Position numbers and translations under genes: made by a program
Shown: piece by piece, positions 1-8,430 of the stretch
Layout of the letters: every line of letters begins with the position of its first letter
Numbering within the stretch: position 1 is the stretch's first letter
The notes under the pieces: generated by a model
Seen by the model: only the letters and a program-made list of their open reading frames with translations
The model's database searches: none
What the model was told of the DNA's origin: nothing
Assembly (NCBI RefSeq): GCF_029080175.1
Contig: NZ_JARFJC010000025.1
DNA: 64,000 bases
Strand: one strand, 5' to 3'
From: Luteipulveratus flavus
GTDB taxonomy: Bacteria; Actinomycetota; Actinomycetes; Actinomycetales; Dermatophilaceae

Positions 1-5
1 GTTCC

Positions 6-1049
6 TCAGGTGGTGGCGACGTCTCGCTGCCAGGACTCGGTGCGGTAGGAGGTCTCCCAGCCCATCGAGGCGTACAGGCCGTCGGCTCCGGTGGGGGAGT
101 CGGCATCGACCTCGAGTCCGACGCGGTTGCGACCGCGCTCGGCGGCGTCCCGGATCACCGTGTGCAGCAACGCCTTCGCGACGCCGCGGCCCCGGGCCTC
201 CCGGTGGACACCGATGTAGTCGATGTAGCTGCCCTCGAACCCGTCGGCGTCCTCGGGGAGCACCGACCCGACGACCGCGCCGGCGAGCAGCGGGCCGCTC
301 GGGAGCTCGACCGTCGCGAGCCACCAGTGGTCCCAGCGGTGGCCGGGGTCCTCACGCAGGCGGGTGACGAACTCCGCGAAGCTCTCGCGGTAGGAGTTGA
401 AGTGGTCGGCGAAGGACTCCTCGAGCACCAGGTGGACGGCACGCAGGTCCTCGGCCACCGGCAGGCCGCCCTCGTGCTGGGCGACCCGGCGTACGACGAC
501 CCCGGCTCGCGGCGCAGGGAACGCGTCGGGCGACGCCTCCTCGGCCGTCACCGGCCGCGACATCTGCAGCCAGGTGCGGGTGAGCACGAGGCCGGCGGCG
601 GTCATCCACCGCGCCTGCCGCTCGTCACCGGCGATCGCTGTGGCGTCCAGCTGGGTGGTCGCCTGCTCGCGGACGCGACCGATCTCGCGCGCGGTCTCGC
701 AGCACCACTCGAACAACGACGCCGCGACCGGGTCGGCCTGCGCGTCGTCCACGTCCGGACGCACGGTGACGTCGATCGTCGTTCGACCCGCCGCGCGGTC
801 GTGGACCCGGGCCCACGCCGCGACGTCGCCGTGGGATTCGACGGCGAGCAGGTGGCGGCGCGTCCACGAGCCCGGACCGACGACCTCGGACCGGACCGCG
901 TCCGCGTCGACGCTGCTGCGCCCGCGCACGGCCTGCTGGTGCGCGGCCAGCAGCGACACCAGCGCAGCGAGATCGTCGGGCGTCGGGACGCGGACGCCCC
1001 AGCCGGATGGGACCTGGACGGCCGGCGCACCCGGCTGGGGAATCGTCAT
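6..1049 (-). CDS. GNAT-family N-acetyltransferase (two-module)
   Basis: This 347-residue protein ends in a clear GNAT fold. The acetyl-CoA pyrophosphate-binding motif A-R-G-R-G-V-A lies at about residues 286-292, preceded by the beta-4 strand segment YIDYIGVH and followed by a helix and a GLYASMGW segment typical of the GNAT C-terminus. The first 170 residues look like a weaker, degenerate GNAT half, so it may be a tandem-GNAT protein. The substrate cannot be told from the sequence. Its ATG overlaps the kgd stop by one base (TGATG on the minus strand), so it is probably translated from the kgd mRNA. The stop codon lies six bases inside the window edge, so the gene is complete. Confidence 0.85.
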   Translation of the reverse strand: MTIPQPGAPAVQVPSGWGVRVPTPDDLAALVSLLAAHQQAVRGRSSVDADAVRSEVVGPGSWTRRHLLAVESHGDVAAWARVHDRAAGRTTIDVTVRPDVDDAQADPVAASLFEWCCETAREIGRVREQATTQLDATAIAGDERQARWMTAAGLVLTRTWLQMSRPVTAEEASPDAFPAPRAGVVVRRVAQHEGGLPVAEDLRAVHLVLEESFADHFNSYRESFAEFVTRLREDPGHRWDHWWLATVELPSGPLLAGAVVGSVLPEDADGFEGSYIDYIGVHREARGRGVAKALLHTVIRDAAERGRNRVGLEVDADSPTGADGLYASMGWETSYRTESWQRDVATT

Positions 1050-4000
1050 CAGCGGTCGAACGCCTGGGCGATGAGCTCGGCGAGCTGGGCCTGGTGCTTC
1101 TTGGCCGAACCCGTCGCCGGCGACGCGGACGCCGCCCGCGACACGACCCGCAGGCCGCGCTGCTCACCGTGGGCGGTCAGCTGCTCGGGCAGGTTCAGGG
1201 CCATGAACGGCCAGGCGCCCTGGTTCTTCGGCTCGTCCTGGACCCAGACCAGCTCGGCCTTCGGGTACGCCTTCACCGCGTCGGCGATCTCCTGGGCGGG
1301 GATCGGCGCGAGCTGCTCGATGCGCACGATGGCGGTGGCGTCGTCGCCGCGCTTCTTCCGCTCCGCCTCGAGGTCGTAGATGATGCGGCTCGAGCCGAGC
1401 AGCACCCGGTCGACCTTCTCCGCGGCCACCGTGGTGTCGGGGATCACCGGACGGAACGTGCCGTTCGTGAAGTCCTCCGGCGAGGAGGTGGCCGCCTTGA
1501 GGCGCAGCAGCTGCTTCGGGGTGAAGACGATCAACGGACGGCGCGGACGCGCGTACGCCTGCCGACGCAGCAGGTGGAAGTACGACGCCGGCGTGCTCGG
1601 GTAGGCGATCGTCATGTTGTCCTCGCCGAACATCGCAAGGAAGCGCTCGATGCGCGCCGAGGAGTGGTCCGGACCCTGGCCCTCGTAGCCGTGCGGCAGG
1701 AGCAGCACCACCGAGGAGCGCTGCGCCCACTTCTGCTCAGAGGAGGAGATGAACTCGTCCACCACGGTCTGCGCGCCGTTGACGAAGTCGCCGAACTGCG
1801 CCTCCCACAGCACGAGCGCGTCCGGGCGCTCGACCGAGTAGCCGTACTCGAAGCCCATCGCGGCGTACTCCGACAGCAGCGAGTCGTACACCCAGAACCA
1901 CGCCTGCCCGTCGGACAGGTACCGCAGCGGGGTCCACTCGGCGCCGGTGCTCTTGTCGACCAGCACCGAGTGACGCTGGACGAACGTGCCGCGGCGGGAG
2001 TCCTGCCCGGCGAGGCGCACCGGGGTGCCCTCCAGCAGCAGCGAGCCGAACGCGGTGAGCTCGCCCATCGCCCAGTCGATGCCACCCTCACTGGCCATCG
2101 CCGAGCGCCGCTCCATGAGCTGCTTCAGCTTCGGGTGCAGGGTGAAGCCCGCCGGCGGGTTGACCCAGGTGTCGCCGATGAGCTTCAGGTCGCGCTGCGA
2201 GATGGCCGTCGGACGGGTGGTCTGCTGCCACCCGTCCCGGTCGTCCTGCTCCTGCGCGGACGGGCGCTCCAGGCCGCCGTGGCCCTCGGCGTCCGTGCCC
2301 GTGCTCGCGTCCGGCTTGGCCGGGGTGGTGTCGGCGGCGGCCTGCTTGCGCGCCTCCTTGGTCTCGATGAAGACCCGCTCCAGCTGCTGCTGGTAGTCCT
2401 TCAGCGCGGCCTCGGCGTCCTCGACCGAGATGTCACCGCGGCCGATGAGCGCTTCGGTGTAGAGCTTGCGGACGCTGCGCTTGGCCTCGATCAGGTTGTA
2501 CATCAGCGGCTGCGTCATCGAGGGGTCATCGCCCTCGTTGTGCCCGCGGCGGCGGTAGCACACCATGTCGATGACGACGTCCTTGTGGAACTTCTGCCGG
2601 AACTCGTAAGCGAGCTCGGCGACCCGGACGCACGCCTCGGGGTCGTCGCCGTTGACGTGGAAGATCGGCGCCTGCACCATCCGGGCCACGTCGGTGGAGT
2701 AAGTCGAGCTGCGCGAGCTGCTCGGCGCCGTGGTGAAGCCGACCTGGTTGTTGATGACGACGTGGATCGTGCCGCCGGTGCGGTACCCGCGCAGCTGCGA
2801 CAGGTTCAGCGTCTCGGCGACCACGCCCTGACCGGCGAACGCCGCGTCACCGTGCAGCAGGATCGGCAGCACCGTGAACGCCGTACCGGCGAGGTTGATG
2901 CGGTCCTGCTTGGCGCGGGCGATGCCCTCCAGGACCGGGTTCACGGCCTCCAGGTGGGAGGGGTTCGCGGCGAGGTAGACCTTGGTCTTGTTGCCCTCGT
3001 CGGAGACGAACTCGCCCTCGGTGCCCAGGTGGTACTTCACGTCGCCGGAGCCCTGGACGGACTTGGGGTCCTGCTGGCCCTCGAACTCCCGGAAGATCTG
3101 GCCGTAGGACTTGCCCGCGATGTTGGCCAGGACGTTCAGCCGGCCGCGGTGCGGCATGCCGATGCAGACCTCGTCGAGGTTCTCGTCGGCGGCCTCGCTC
3201 AGGATCCGGTCCATGACCGCGATGACCGACTCGCCGCCCTCGAGGCTGAACCGCTTCTGACCGATGTACTTGGTCTGCAGGAAGGTCTCGAAGGCCTCCG
3301 CGGCGTTCAGCTTGCGCAGGATCCGCAGCTGGTCGTCCGCCGACGGCTTGGCGTACGGCTTCTCGACCTTGTCCTGGATCCAGCGGCGCTCGGTCGGGTC
3401 CTGCATGTGCATGTACTCGATGCCGACCGTGCGGCAGTAGGAGTCACGCAGGATGCCCAGGATCTTGCGCAGCTTCAGGAACGGCTGCCCGCCGAAGCCG
3501 CCCGTCGGGAACGAGCGCTCGAGGTCCCACAGCGTCAGGCCGTGGGTGGTGATGTCGAGGTCGGGGTGCTTGCGCTGCTTGTACTCCAGCGGGTCGGTGT
3601 CGGCCATCAGGTGACCGCGCACCCGGTAGGCGTGGATCAGCTCCTGCACCCGGGCGACCTTGGAGATGTCGTCGTCGTGGGTGACCGAGATGTCCTGCAC
3701 CCAGCGGACCGGCTCGTACGGGATCCGCAGCGCGGCGAAGATCTCGTCGTAGAAGCCGTTCTCGCCCAGCAGCAGCTGGTGCACCCGGCGCAGGAACTCA
3801 CCGGACACCGCGCCCTGGATGACGCGGTGGTCGTACGTGGAGGTCAGCGTCAGGATCTTGCTGACGGCGTTGCTGGTGAGTCGCTCCTGGCTGGCGCCCT
3901 GCCACTCCGCGGGGTACTCCAGCGCGCCGACGCCAATGATCGCGCCCGCACCCTTCATCAGCCGCGGCACCGAGTGGTTGGTGCCGATGCCGCCCGGGTT

Positions 4001-5041
4001 GGTCAGGCTGATGGTCGTGCCGGCGTAGTCGTCCAGCGTGAGCTTGTTGGTGCGCGCCTTGCGCACCATGTCCTCGTACGCCGTCCAGAACTGGGCGAAG
4101 TCCATGTTCTCGGCGCCCTTGATGCTCGGGACGACGAGGGTCCGGCTGCCGTCGTCCTTCTGCAGGTCGATGGCGAGACCGAAGTTGACGTGGCCCGGCT
4201 TGAGCAGCTGGGGCTTGCCCTTCTCGTCCGCACCGAGCGCGAAGTTCATCTCCGGGACGTCGTGCAGCGCCTTGACGATCGCGTACCCGATGAGGTGGGT
4301 GAAGCTCACCTTGCCGCCGCGGCTGCGGGAGAGGTGGTTGTTGATGACGATGCGGTTGTCGATGAGCAGCTTGGCCGGGACCGCACGGACGCTCGTCGCG
4401 GTCGGGACCTCGAGGCTGTCCTCCATGTTGGTGACGATGCGGGCGGCGACTCCACGCAGCGGCACGGCCTCGGAGGCGCCGGCGTTCTCGACCGGCTCGA
4501 CGGAGGTGCTGAAGCCCTCACGGGGGGTCAGCCGGCTCGCGCTGCCCTCGGCCTTGGCCGGGTCGGGCTGGCCGGGCGCGGTGTGGTCGGTCTCCTCCGG
4601 CTGCTGCTGCGGCGGCTCGTTGTCCGCGGCGTCGGACTCGGGCGCGCCGGCCGGGCTCGGCGCGGGGGCCTCGGCCTTCGGCGTCGCCGGCTTCGTCTCC
4701 GTCGCCGCCGGCGCGGGCGCGCTCGCGGCGGGGGCGGACGGCGTCGTCGCCTGCTCGGCCTGAGGGGCCGACTGCGGCTGCGCGGACGGCTGCTGCGTCT
4801 GCGTCTGCGGCTGGGACGACGGCTGCTGCGTCTGCGGCTGCGCGGAGGGCTGCTGCGTCTGCGTCGACGCGCCGCCACCGTTGCCGGAGGTGGCCGCCGG
4901 CTCGTAGTCCGCGAAGAACTCCCACCACGCCTCGTCCACGGAGTTCTTGTCGTCGAGGTACTGCTGGTAGAGCTCGTCCACTAGCCACTCATTCGGGCCG
5001 AAGGCCGCGAGTGGGTCGCCGCTGGGGGACTGAGATGACAC
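1049..5041 (-). CDS. kgd: Multifunctional 2-oxoglutarate metabolism enzyme (2-oxoglutarate dehydrogenase E1 / decarboxylase with fused acyltransferase)
   Basis: At 1330 residues this matches the full-length actinobacterial Kgd/OdhA architecture. Residues 1-48 carry the conserved N-terminal helix (FGPNEWLVDELY). Residues 50-190 are a Gln/Pro/Ala/Thr-rich linker. Residues about 190-430 are the E2o-type acyltransferase domain with its YDHRVIQG active-site segment near residue 403. The rest is the thiamine-diphosphate E1o part, including LHGDAAFAGQGVV near residue 729 and INNQVGFTT. In this family the enzyme converts 2-oxoglutarate to succinyl-CoA with E2/E3 partners, or to succinic semialdehyde or 2-hydroxy-3-oxoadipate. 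The start is GTG, and an extended -10-like sequence lies upstream. The acetyltransferase gene follows with a one-base overlap. Confidence 0.97.
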   Translation of the reverse strand: MSSQSPSGDPLAAFGPNEWLVDELYQQYLDDKNSVDEAWWEFFADYEPAATSGNGGGASTQTQQPSAQPQTQQPSSQPQTQTQQPSAQPQSAPQAEQATTPSAPAASAPAPAATETKPATPKAEAPAPSPAGAPESDAADNEPPQQQPEETDHTAPGQPDPAKAEGSASRLTPREGFSTSVEPVENAGASEAVPLRGVAARIVTNMEDSLEVPTATSVRAVPAKLLIDNRIVINNHLSRSRGGKVSFTHLIGYAIVKALHDVPEMNFALGADEKGKPQLLKPGHVNFGLAIDLQKDDGSRTLVVPSIKGAENMDFAQFWTAYEDMVRKARTNKLTLDDYAGTTISLTNPGGIGTNHSVPRLMKGAGAIIGVGALEYPAEWQGASQERLTSNAVSKILTLTSTYDHRVIQGAVSGEFLRRVHQLLLGENGFYDEIFAALRIPYEPVRWVQDISVTHDDDISKVARVQELIHAYRVRGHLMADTDPLEYKQRKHPDLDITTHGLTLWDLERSFPTGGFGGQPFLKLRKILGILRDSYCRTVGIEYMHMQDPTERRWIQDKVEKPYAKPSADDQLRILRKLNAAEAFETFLQTKYIGQKRFSLEGGESVIAVMDRILSEAADENLDEVCIGMPHRGRLNVLANIAGKSYGQIFREFEGQQDPKSVQGSGDVKYHLGTEGEFVSDEGNKTKVYLAANPSHLEAVNPVLEGIARAKQDRINLAGTAFTVLPILLHGDAAFAGQGVVAETLNLSQLRGYRTGGTIHVVINNQVGFTTAPSSSRSSTYSTDVARMVQAPIFHVNGDDPEACVRVAELAYEFRQKFHKDVVIDMVCYRRRGHNEGDDPSMTQPLMYNLIEAKRSVRKLYTEALIGRGDISVEDAEAALKDYQQQLERVFIETKEARKQAAADTTPAKPDASTGTDAEGHGGLERPSAQEQDDRDGWQQTTRPTAISQRDLKLIGDTWVNPPAGFTLHPKLKQLMERRSAMASEGGIDWAMGELTAFGSLLLEGTPVRLAGQDSRRGTFVQRHSVLVDKSTGAEWTPLRYLSDGQAWFWVYDSLLSEYAAMGFEYGYSVERPDALVLWEAQFGDFVNGAQTVVDEFISSSEQKWAQRSSVVLLLPHGYEGQGPDHSSARIERFLAMFGEDNMTIAYPSTPASYFHLLRRQAYARPRRPLIVFTPKQLLRLKAATSSPEDFTNGTFRPVIPDTTVAAEKVDRVLLGSSRIIYDLEAERKKRGDDATAIVRIEQLAPIPAQEIADAVKAYPKAELVWVQDEPKNQGAWPFMALNLPEQLTAHGEQRGLRVVSRAASASPATGSAKKHQAQLAELIAQAFDR

Positions 5042-5093
5042 GCGGATGCGCCTCTTTCATGCGTCGATTCGAAGTCGGGAAGCCGTCGCTGCG

Positions 5094-5099
5094 CGTATA
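5094..5099 (-). promoter_or_regulatory. Candidate -10 element for kgd
   Basis: Read on the minus strand this is TGTGC-TATACG, an extended -10 with the TANNNT-like actinobacterial consensus, about 53 bases upstream of the kgd GTG. No good -35 hexamer sits 16-18 bases further upstream, so the call rests on the -10 alone. Confidence 0.4.
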
Positions 5100-5165
5100 G
5101 CACAGACAAGGACAAGCCTACTGCGGCGGGTGTCACGGCGACGGACCGGGCTCGGCACGTCGGGC

Positions 5166-5202
5166 GGGCGGTGTGTCCGCTGTGACGGGGGACACACCGC
5201 CC
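5166..5202 (-). terminator. Hairpin terminator after the ABC permease gene
   Basis: A perfect 13-bp stem (5166-5178 paired with 5190-5202, arm GGGCGGTGTGTCC) with an 11-nt loop lies 24 bases past the permease stop codon. It has no strong T run, which is common for high-GC actinobacterial terminators. It lies between the permease stop and the kgd promoter and would insulate the two minus-strand units. Confidence 0.6.
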
Positions 5203-5225
5203 TCGCCGGACGTCGGCCGGAGGAG

Positions 5226-6032
5226 TCAGCTGACGTCCCGACGGGTGGTCAACCAGGTCCCGATTCCGGCCAGCAGGGCGGAGTACGCCAGCAGCACCAG
5301 GGCGCCCGCCGGCCAGGGCAGCCGGTCCACGGGAACGCTGTCGTTGATCCCGGTGGACTGCTGGGAGAGCATCGCCTGCGTCGCCCTGCTGGGGAAGAAC
5401 TTCGAGACGCCCTCGCCCCAGTCCTGGGAGGCCAGGACGCCGCCGAGGATCGGCTCGAGGATCCAGGCGATGCCGACCATGATCATCAGCGCGGCCACCT
5501 GGTTGGGGATGAGGATGCCGGCGCCCAGCCCGATCAGGGCCCACAGCCCGAGCACGAGCAGCATGAGCAGCAGCGCGCGCGGGACGGCGAAGCCCTCGCC
5601 GAACGTCGACAGTCCCCGGGACGACAGCACGGCGGCGCCGGCCGCGACCGCGGCGACGACGAACAGCAGCCCGTAGAACGCACCCGTCACCAGCAGGGCG
5701 ACGACCTTGGCGGCCATGACGCGGGTGCGGTGAGGCACGGCGAGGAAGGTGGACGTGATCGTCTGGTGCCGGTACTCCGAGCCGATCGCGACGATGCCCA
5801 CGCACATCGTCAGCAGGTAGCCCAGCCCGACCGCGCCGGTGTAGGTGTTGGTCGCGAACTGCGTCTCCGACATCGCCGGGACCCCGAGGTCGGGGTTGGC
5901 CTTCTCCGGCTCGGACGTGGCTGCGAGCAGCGCGGTGACGCCGGCGGCCAGCAGCACGATCGGGATCGCCATGCCCCACCACAGCCGGGTGGTGAAGATC
6001 TTGCGGAGCTCGGACCTGATGGCGGCGCCCAT
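5226..6032 (-). CDS. ABC-2 type transporter permease
   Basis: This 268-residue integral membrane protein starts with the SELRKIFTTRLWW segment typical of ABC-2 family permeases. It then has about six hydrophobic segments, including IPIVLLAAGVTALLAAT, VGLGYLLTMCVGIVAIG, and paired helices around residues 130-200. The cytoplasmic stretch IGSEYRHQTITSTFLAVPHR is the conserved coupling region of this family. The ATG overlaps the stop of the upstream ATPase gene by one base (TGATG), so the two form a translationally coupled exporter pair. The substrate is unknown. A terminator hairpin follows the gene. Confidence 0.88.
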   Translation of the reverse strand: MGAAIRSELRKIFTTRLWWGMAIPIVLLAAGVTALLAATSEPEKANPDLGVPAMSETQFATNTYTGAVGLGYLLTMCVGIVAIGSEYRHQTITSTFLAVPHRTRVMAAKVVALLVTGAFYGLLFVVAAVAAGAAVLSSRGLSTFGEGFAVPRALLLMLLVLGLWALIGLGAGILIPNQVAALMIMVGIAWILEPILGGVLASQDWGEGVSKFFPSRATQAMLSQQSTGINDSVPVDRLPWPAGALVLLAYSALLAGIGTWLTTRRDVS

Positions 6033-7015
6033 CACTGCACCTCTCCCGGCTGGACGTCGGTGGTGGGCTCGGTGGCGCCCAGGTTGCGGTTGCGGTTCTC
6101 CGGAGCGGAGGTCAGCTGGAAGAACAGGTCCTCCAGGTCCGACCGGGACTCGCGCAGCTCGTAGATCGGCAGCCCCAGCCGCAGGGCCGTGTCGCCGATG
6201 CGTCGGGCGCCCTCGCTGGTGACCTCGAGGGAGTCGTCGCCGGTACGGACGACGAGCAGGCCGTCCTCGCCGAGTGCCGCGCCGAGGCGGTCCGGGTCGG
6301 TGGTGCGGACCAGCTGGCGGCGGTCGCCGTGCAGAGTGCTGATCGGCCCCTGCTGGACGAGACGGCCGTTGGCGATGATCACGACGTCGTCGACGGTCTG
6401 CTCGACCTCGTTGAGCAGGTGGCTCGACACCAGGATCGTCTTGCCCTCGGTGGACAGATGACGCAGGAACCCGCGCAGCCACCGGATGCCCTCGGGGTCC
6501 AGGCCGTTGGCCGGCTCGTCCAGGATCAGCACCCGCGGGTCGCCGAGCAGCGCCGCGGCCAGCCCGAGGCGCTGGCGCATCCCCATCGAGTACGTACCGG
6601 CGCGCTTGCCCGCGGCAGCGGCGATGCCGACCAGCTCCAGGAGCTCGTCGACCCGCGCGTCGGGGACGCGTGACGCGGCCGCCAGCACCCGCAGGTGGTC
6701 CCGACCCGTACGGCCGGGATGGAAGCTCGTCGCCTCGAGCGCGGACCCGACGACCTGCATCGGGTTGTCGAGCTCGGCGTACGGCCGCCCGTCGATCGTC
6801 GCGCTTCCCGCGCTGGGGCGGATCAGCCCGAGCAGCATGCGCAACGTCGTGGTCTTGCCGGCGCCGTTCGGGCCGAGGAAGCCGGTCACCCGGCCGGGCT
6901 CGACCACGAAGGACAGGTCGTCGACCGCGCGGAAGTCGCCGAAACTCTTGGTCAGGCCGGCGATCTCGATGCGCGCGCCGGTGCTCGTCGGACTCGGTGT
7001 CGGGGCGGTGGTCAC
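6032..7015 (-). CDS. ABC transporter ATP-binding protein (ABC-2 exporter ATPase)
   Basis: The protein is about 327 residues with all ABC motifs: Walker A GPNGAGKTT, the signature region YSMGMRQRLGLAAALL, Walker B VLILDEPANGLDP and the H-loop SSHLL. The ATPase domain fills the first 220 residues. The C-terminal 80 residues resemble the regulatory tail of BcrA/DrrA-type exporters. I chose the GTG at 7013-7015 because a GGGGG tract lies five bases upstream and the domain starts 20 residues later; a longer in-frame start at 7087 would run into the divergent promoter region. It likely pairs with the coupled permease downstream to export an unidentified compound. Confidence 0.88.
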   Translation of the reverse strand: MTTAPTPSPTSTGARIEIAGLTKSFGDFRAVDDLSFVVEPGRVTGFLGPNGAGKTTTLRMLLGLIRPSAGSATIDGRPYAELDNPMQVVGSALEATSFHPGRTGRDHLRVLAAASRVPDARVDELLELVGIAAAAGKRAGTYSMGMRQRLGLAAALLGDPRVLILDEPANGLDPEGIRWLRGFLRHLSTEGKTILVSSHLLNEVEQTVDDVVIIANGRLVQQGPISTLHGDRRQLVRTTDPDRLGAALGEDGLLVVRTGDDSLEVTSEGARRIGDTALRLGLPIYELRESRSDLEDLFFQLTSAPENRNRNLGATEPTTDVQPGEVQ

Positions 7016-7088
7016 ACGCACCCCCGGTGTGTCGCCATGTGCTCCATCCCACCACTCCCGCGTTCCGCAGGTGCCAGGTCGCCGCATC

Positions 7089-7094
7089 TAGGAT
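7089..7094 (+). promoter_or_regulatory. Candidate -10 (TAGGAT) for a near-leaderless transcript of the CNNM gene
   Basis: TAGGAT fits the actinobacterial -10 consensus well and ends 10 bases before the ATG at 7105, so the mRNA would begin at or just before the start codon. This favours 7105 over the in-frame ATG at 7093, which lies inside the hexamer. No clear -35 is seen. Confidence 0.45.
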
Positions 7095-7104
7095 GAGCGC
7101 CACT

Positions 7105-8430
7105 ATGACGGAGTGGCTGCTTGTCCTCGCCGGAGTTGTGCTGACTGCCGGGACGGCGGTGTTCGTGGCGGCGGAGTTCTCGTTCGTCGCGCTGGACCGT
7201 CCGACGGTGCAGCGGGCGATCGACGGGGGTGACCGCGCCGCCGTACCCGTGCTGGGCTCGTTGCGTCAGCTGTCGACGCAGCTGTCGGCCGCTCAGGTCG
7301 GCATCACCCTGACGACCCTGGTGCTGGGCTTCCTGGTGGAGCCCTCGCTCGGAGCGCTGCTGGAGGCGCCGCTGGGCGGGCTCGGCCTCGGCGAGGGGGC
7401 CGCCGTCGCGGCGAGCACGACGCTGGCGCTGGTCCTGGCGACGATCTTCTCGATGATCTTCGGCGAGCTGCTCCCGCAGTTCCTCGGCATCTCCGCGCCG
7501 CTGCCGGTGGCACGCGTCGTGGCCCGGCCCGTCCGCGCGTTCTCGGTCCTCACCCGTCCGCTGATCCGGCTGCTGAACGGCTCCGCCAACAGCGTGCTGC
7601 GGCTGCTGGACGTCGAGCCGCAGGAGGAGCTGTCGGCGGCGCGGACCCCGCAGGAGCTCTCCTCCATGGTGCGCCGCTCCGCCGAGGCCGGGACGATCGA
7701 GCAGGGCACCGCGCGGCTGCTCACCCGCTCGCTGGACTTCGGCGAGCGGACCGCGAGCGACGTGATGACCCCCCGCGTACGGTCGGTGTCGGTCGACCGT
7801 ACGGCGACCGCGGACGACGTGGTCGGCCTCGCCCGGCGGACGGGCCACTCCCGCTTCCCCGTGCTCGGGGAGGGTTGGGACGACGTCCGCGGCGTGGTGC
7901 ACGTGAAGAAGGCGATCGCCGTACCGCCCGAGCGCCGGTCGGACGTGCCGGTGTCCGCGCTGATGATCCCGCCGGTCGTCGTGCCGGAGACGATCCGGCT
8001 CGACCCGTTGCTGGTGCTGCTGCGCAAGGGCGGCTTCCAGCTGGCGATCGTGATCGACGAGTACTCCGGCACCAGTGGCGTCGTCACCCTCGAGGACGTC
8101 ATCGAGGAGATCGTCGGCGAGGTCAGCGACGAGCACGACCGGGTCCGGGACCCCAGCCGGATGCTGCCGGACGGCTCCTGGACGGTCTCGGGTCTGTGGC
8201 GTCCGGACGAGGTCCGCGACCGCATCGGCGCGCACATCCCCGACGGGGCGACGTACGAGACCATCGGCGGCTTCGTGATGGAGCAGGTCGGGCGGGTCCC
8301 GCAGGTCGGGGACGAGGTCCGCGCCGACGGGTGGCTGCTGCGGGTGGTCTCGATGGACAAACGGCGGGTGGACCGGCTGAGGCTGTCCCAGCTGCCGACC
8401 GACGAGCCGGTCGAGGGGGAGCAGGCCTGA
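7105..8430 (+). CDS. CNNM/CBS-domain membrane protein (HlyC/CorC family), longer paralogue
   Basis: This 441-residue protein has the standard order of the family. A DUF21/CNNM transmembrane domain covers residues 1-190 (FVAAEFSFVALDR after the first helix, then AAQVGITLTTLVLGF). Two CBS domains follow at about 205-340 (FGERTASDVMTPRVRSVSVD; FQLAIVIDEYSGTSGVVTLEDV), and a CorC/HlyC C-terminal domain ends the protein. CNNM proteins are implicated in magnesium/cobalt efflux; the exact ion is inference here. The stop overlaps the ATG of the second CNNM gene by one base, so the two are probably co-translated and may form a heterodimer. Confidence 0.92.
   Translation: MTEWLLVLAGVVLTAGTAVFVAAEFSFVALDRPTVQRAIDGGDRAAVPVLGSLRQLSTQLSAAQVGITLTTLVLGFLVEPSLGALLEAPLGGLGLGEGAAVAASTTLALVLATIFSMIFGELLPQFLGISAPLPVARVVARPVRAFSVLTRPLIRLLNGSANSVLRLLDVEPQEELSAARTPQELSSMVRRSAEAGTIEQGTARLLTRSLDFGERTASDVMTPRVRSVSVDRTATADDVVGLARRTGHSRFPVLGEGWDDVRGVVHVKKAIAVPPERRSDVPVSALMIPPVVVPETIRLDPLLVLLRKGGFQLAIVIDEYSGTSGVVTLEDVIEEIVGEVSDEHDRVRDPSRMLPDGSWTVSGLWRPDEVRDRIGAHIPDGATYETIGGFVMEQVGRVPQVGDEVRADGWLLRVVSMDKRRVDRLRLSQLPTDEPVEGEQA

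Noticed and set aside
1007..4984. A 1325-residue open frame on the plus strand opposite kgd
   Set aside because: It mirrors the high-GC third-position bias of kgd, has an Arg/Leu/Val-rich composition and no domain; kgd on the minus strand is unmistakable.
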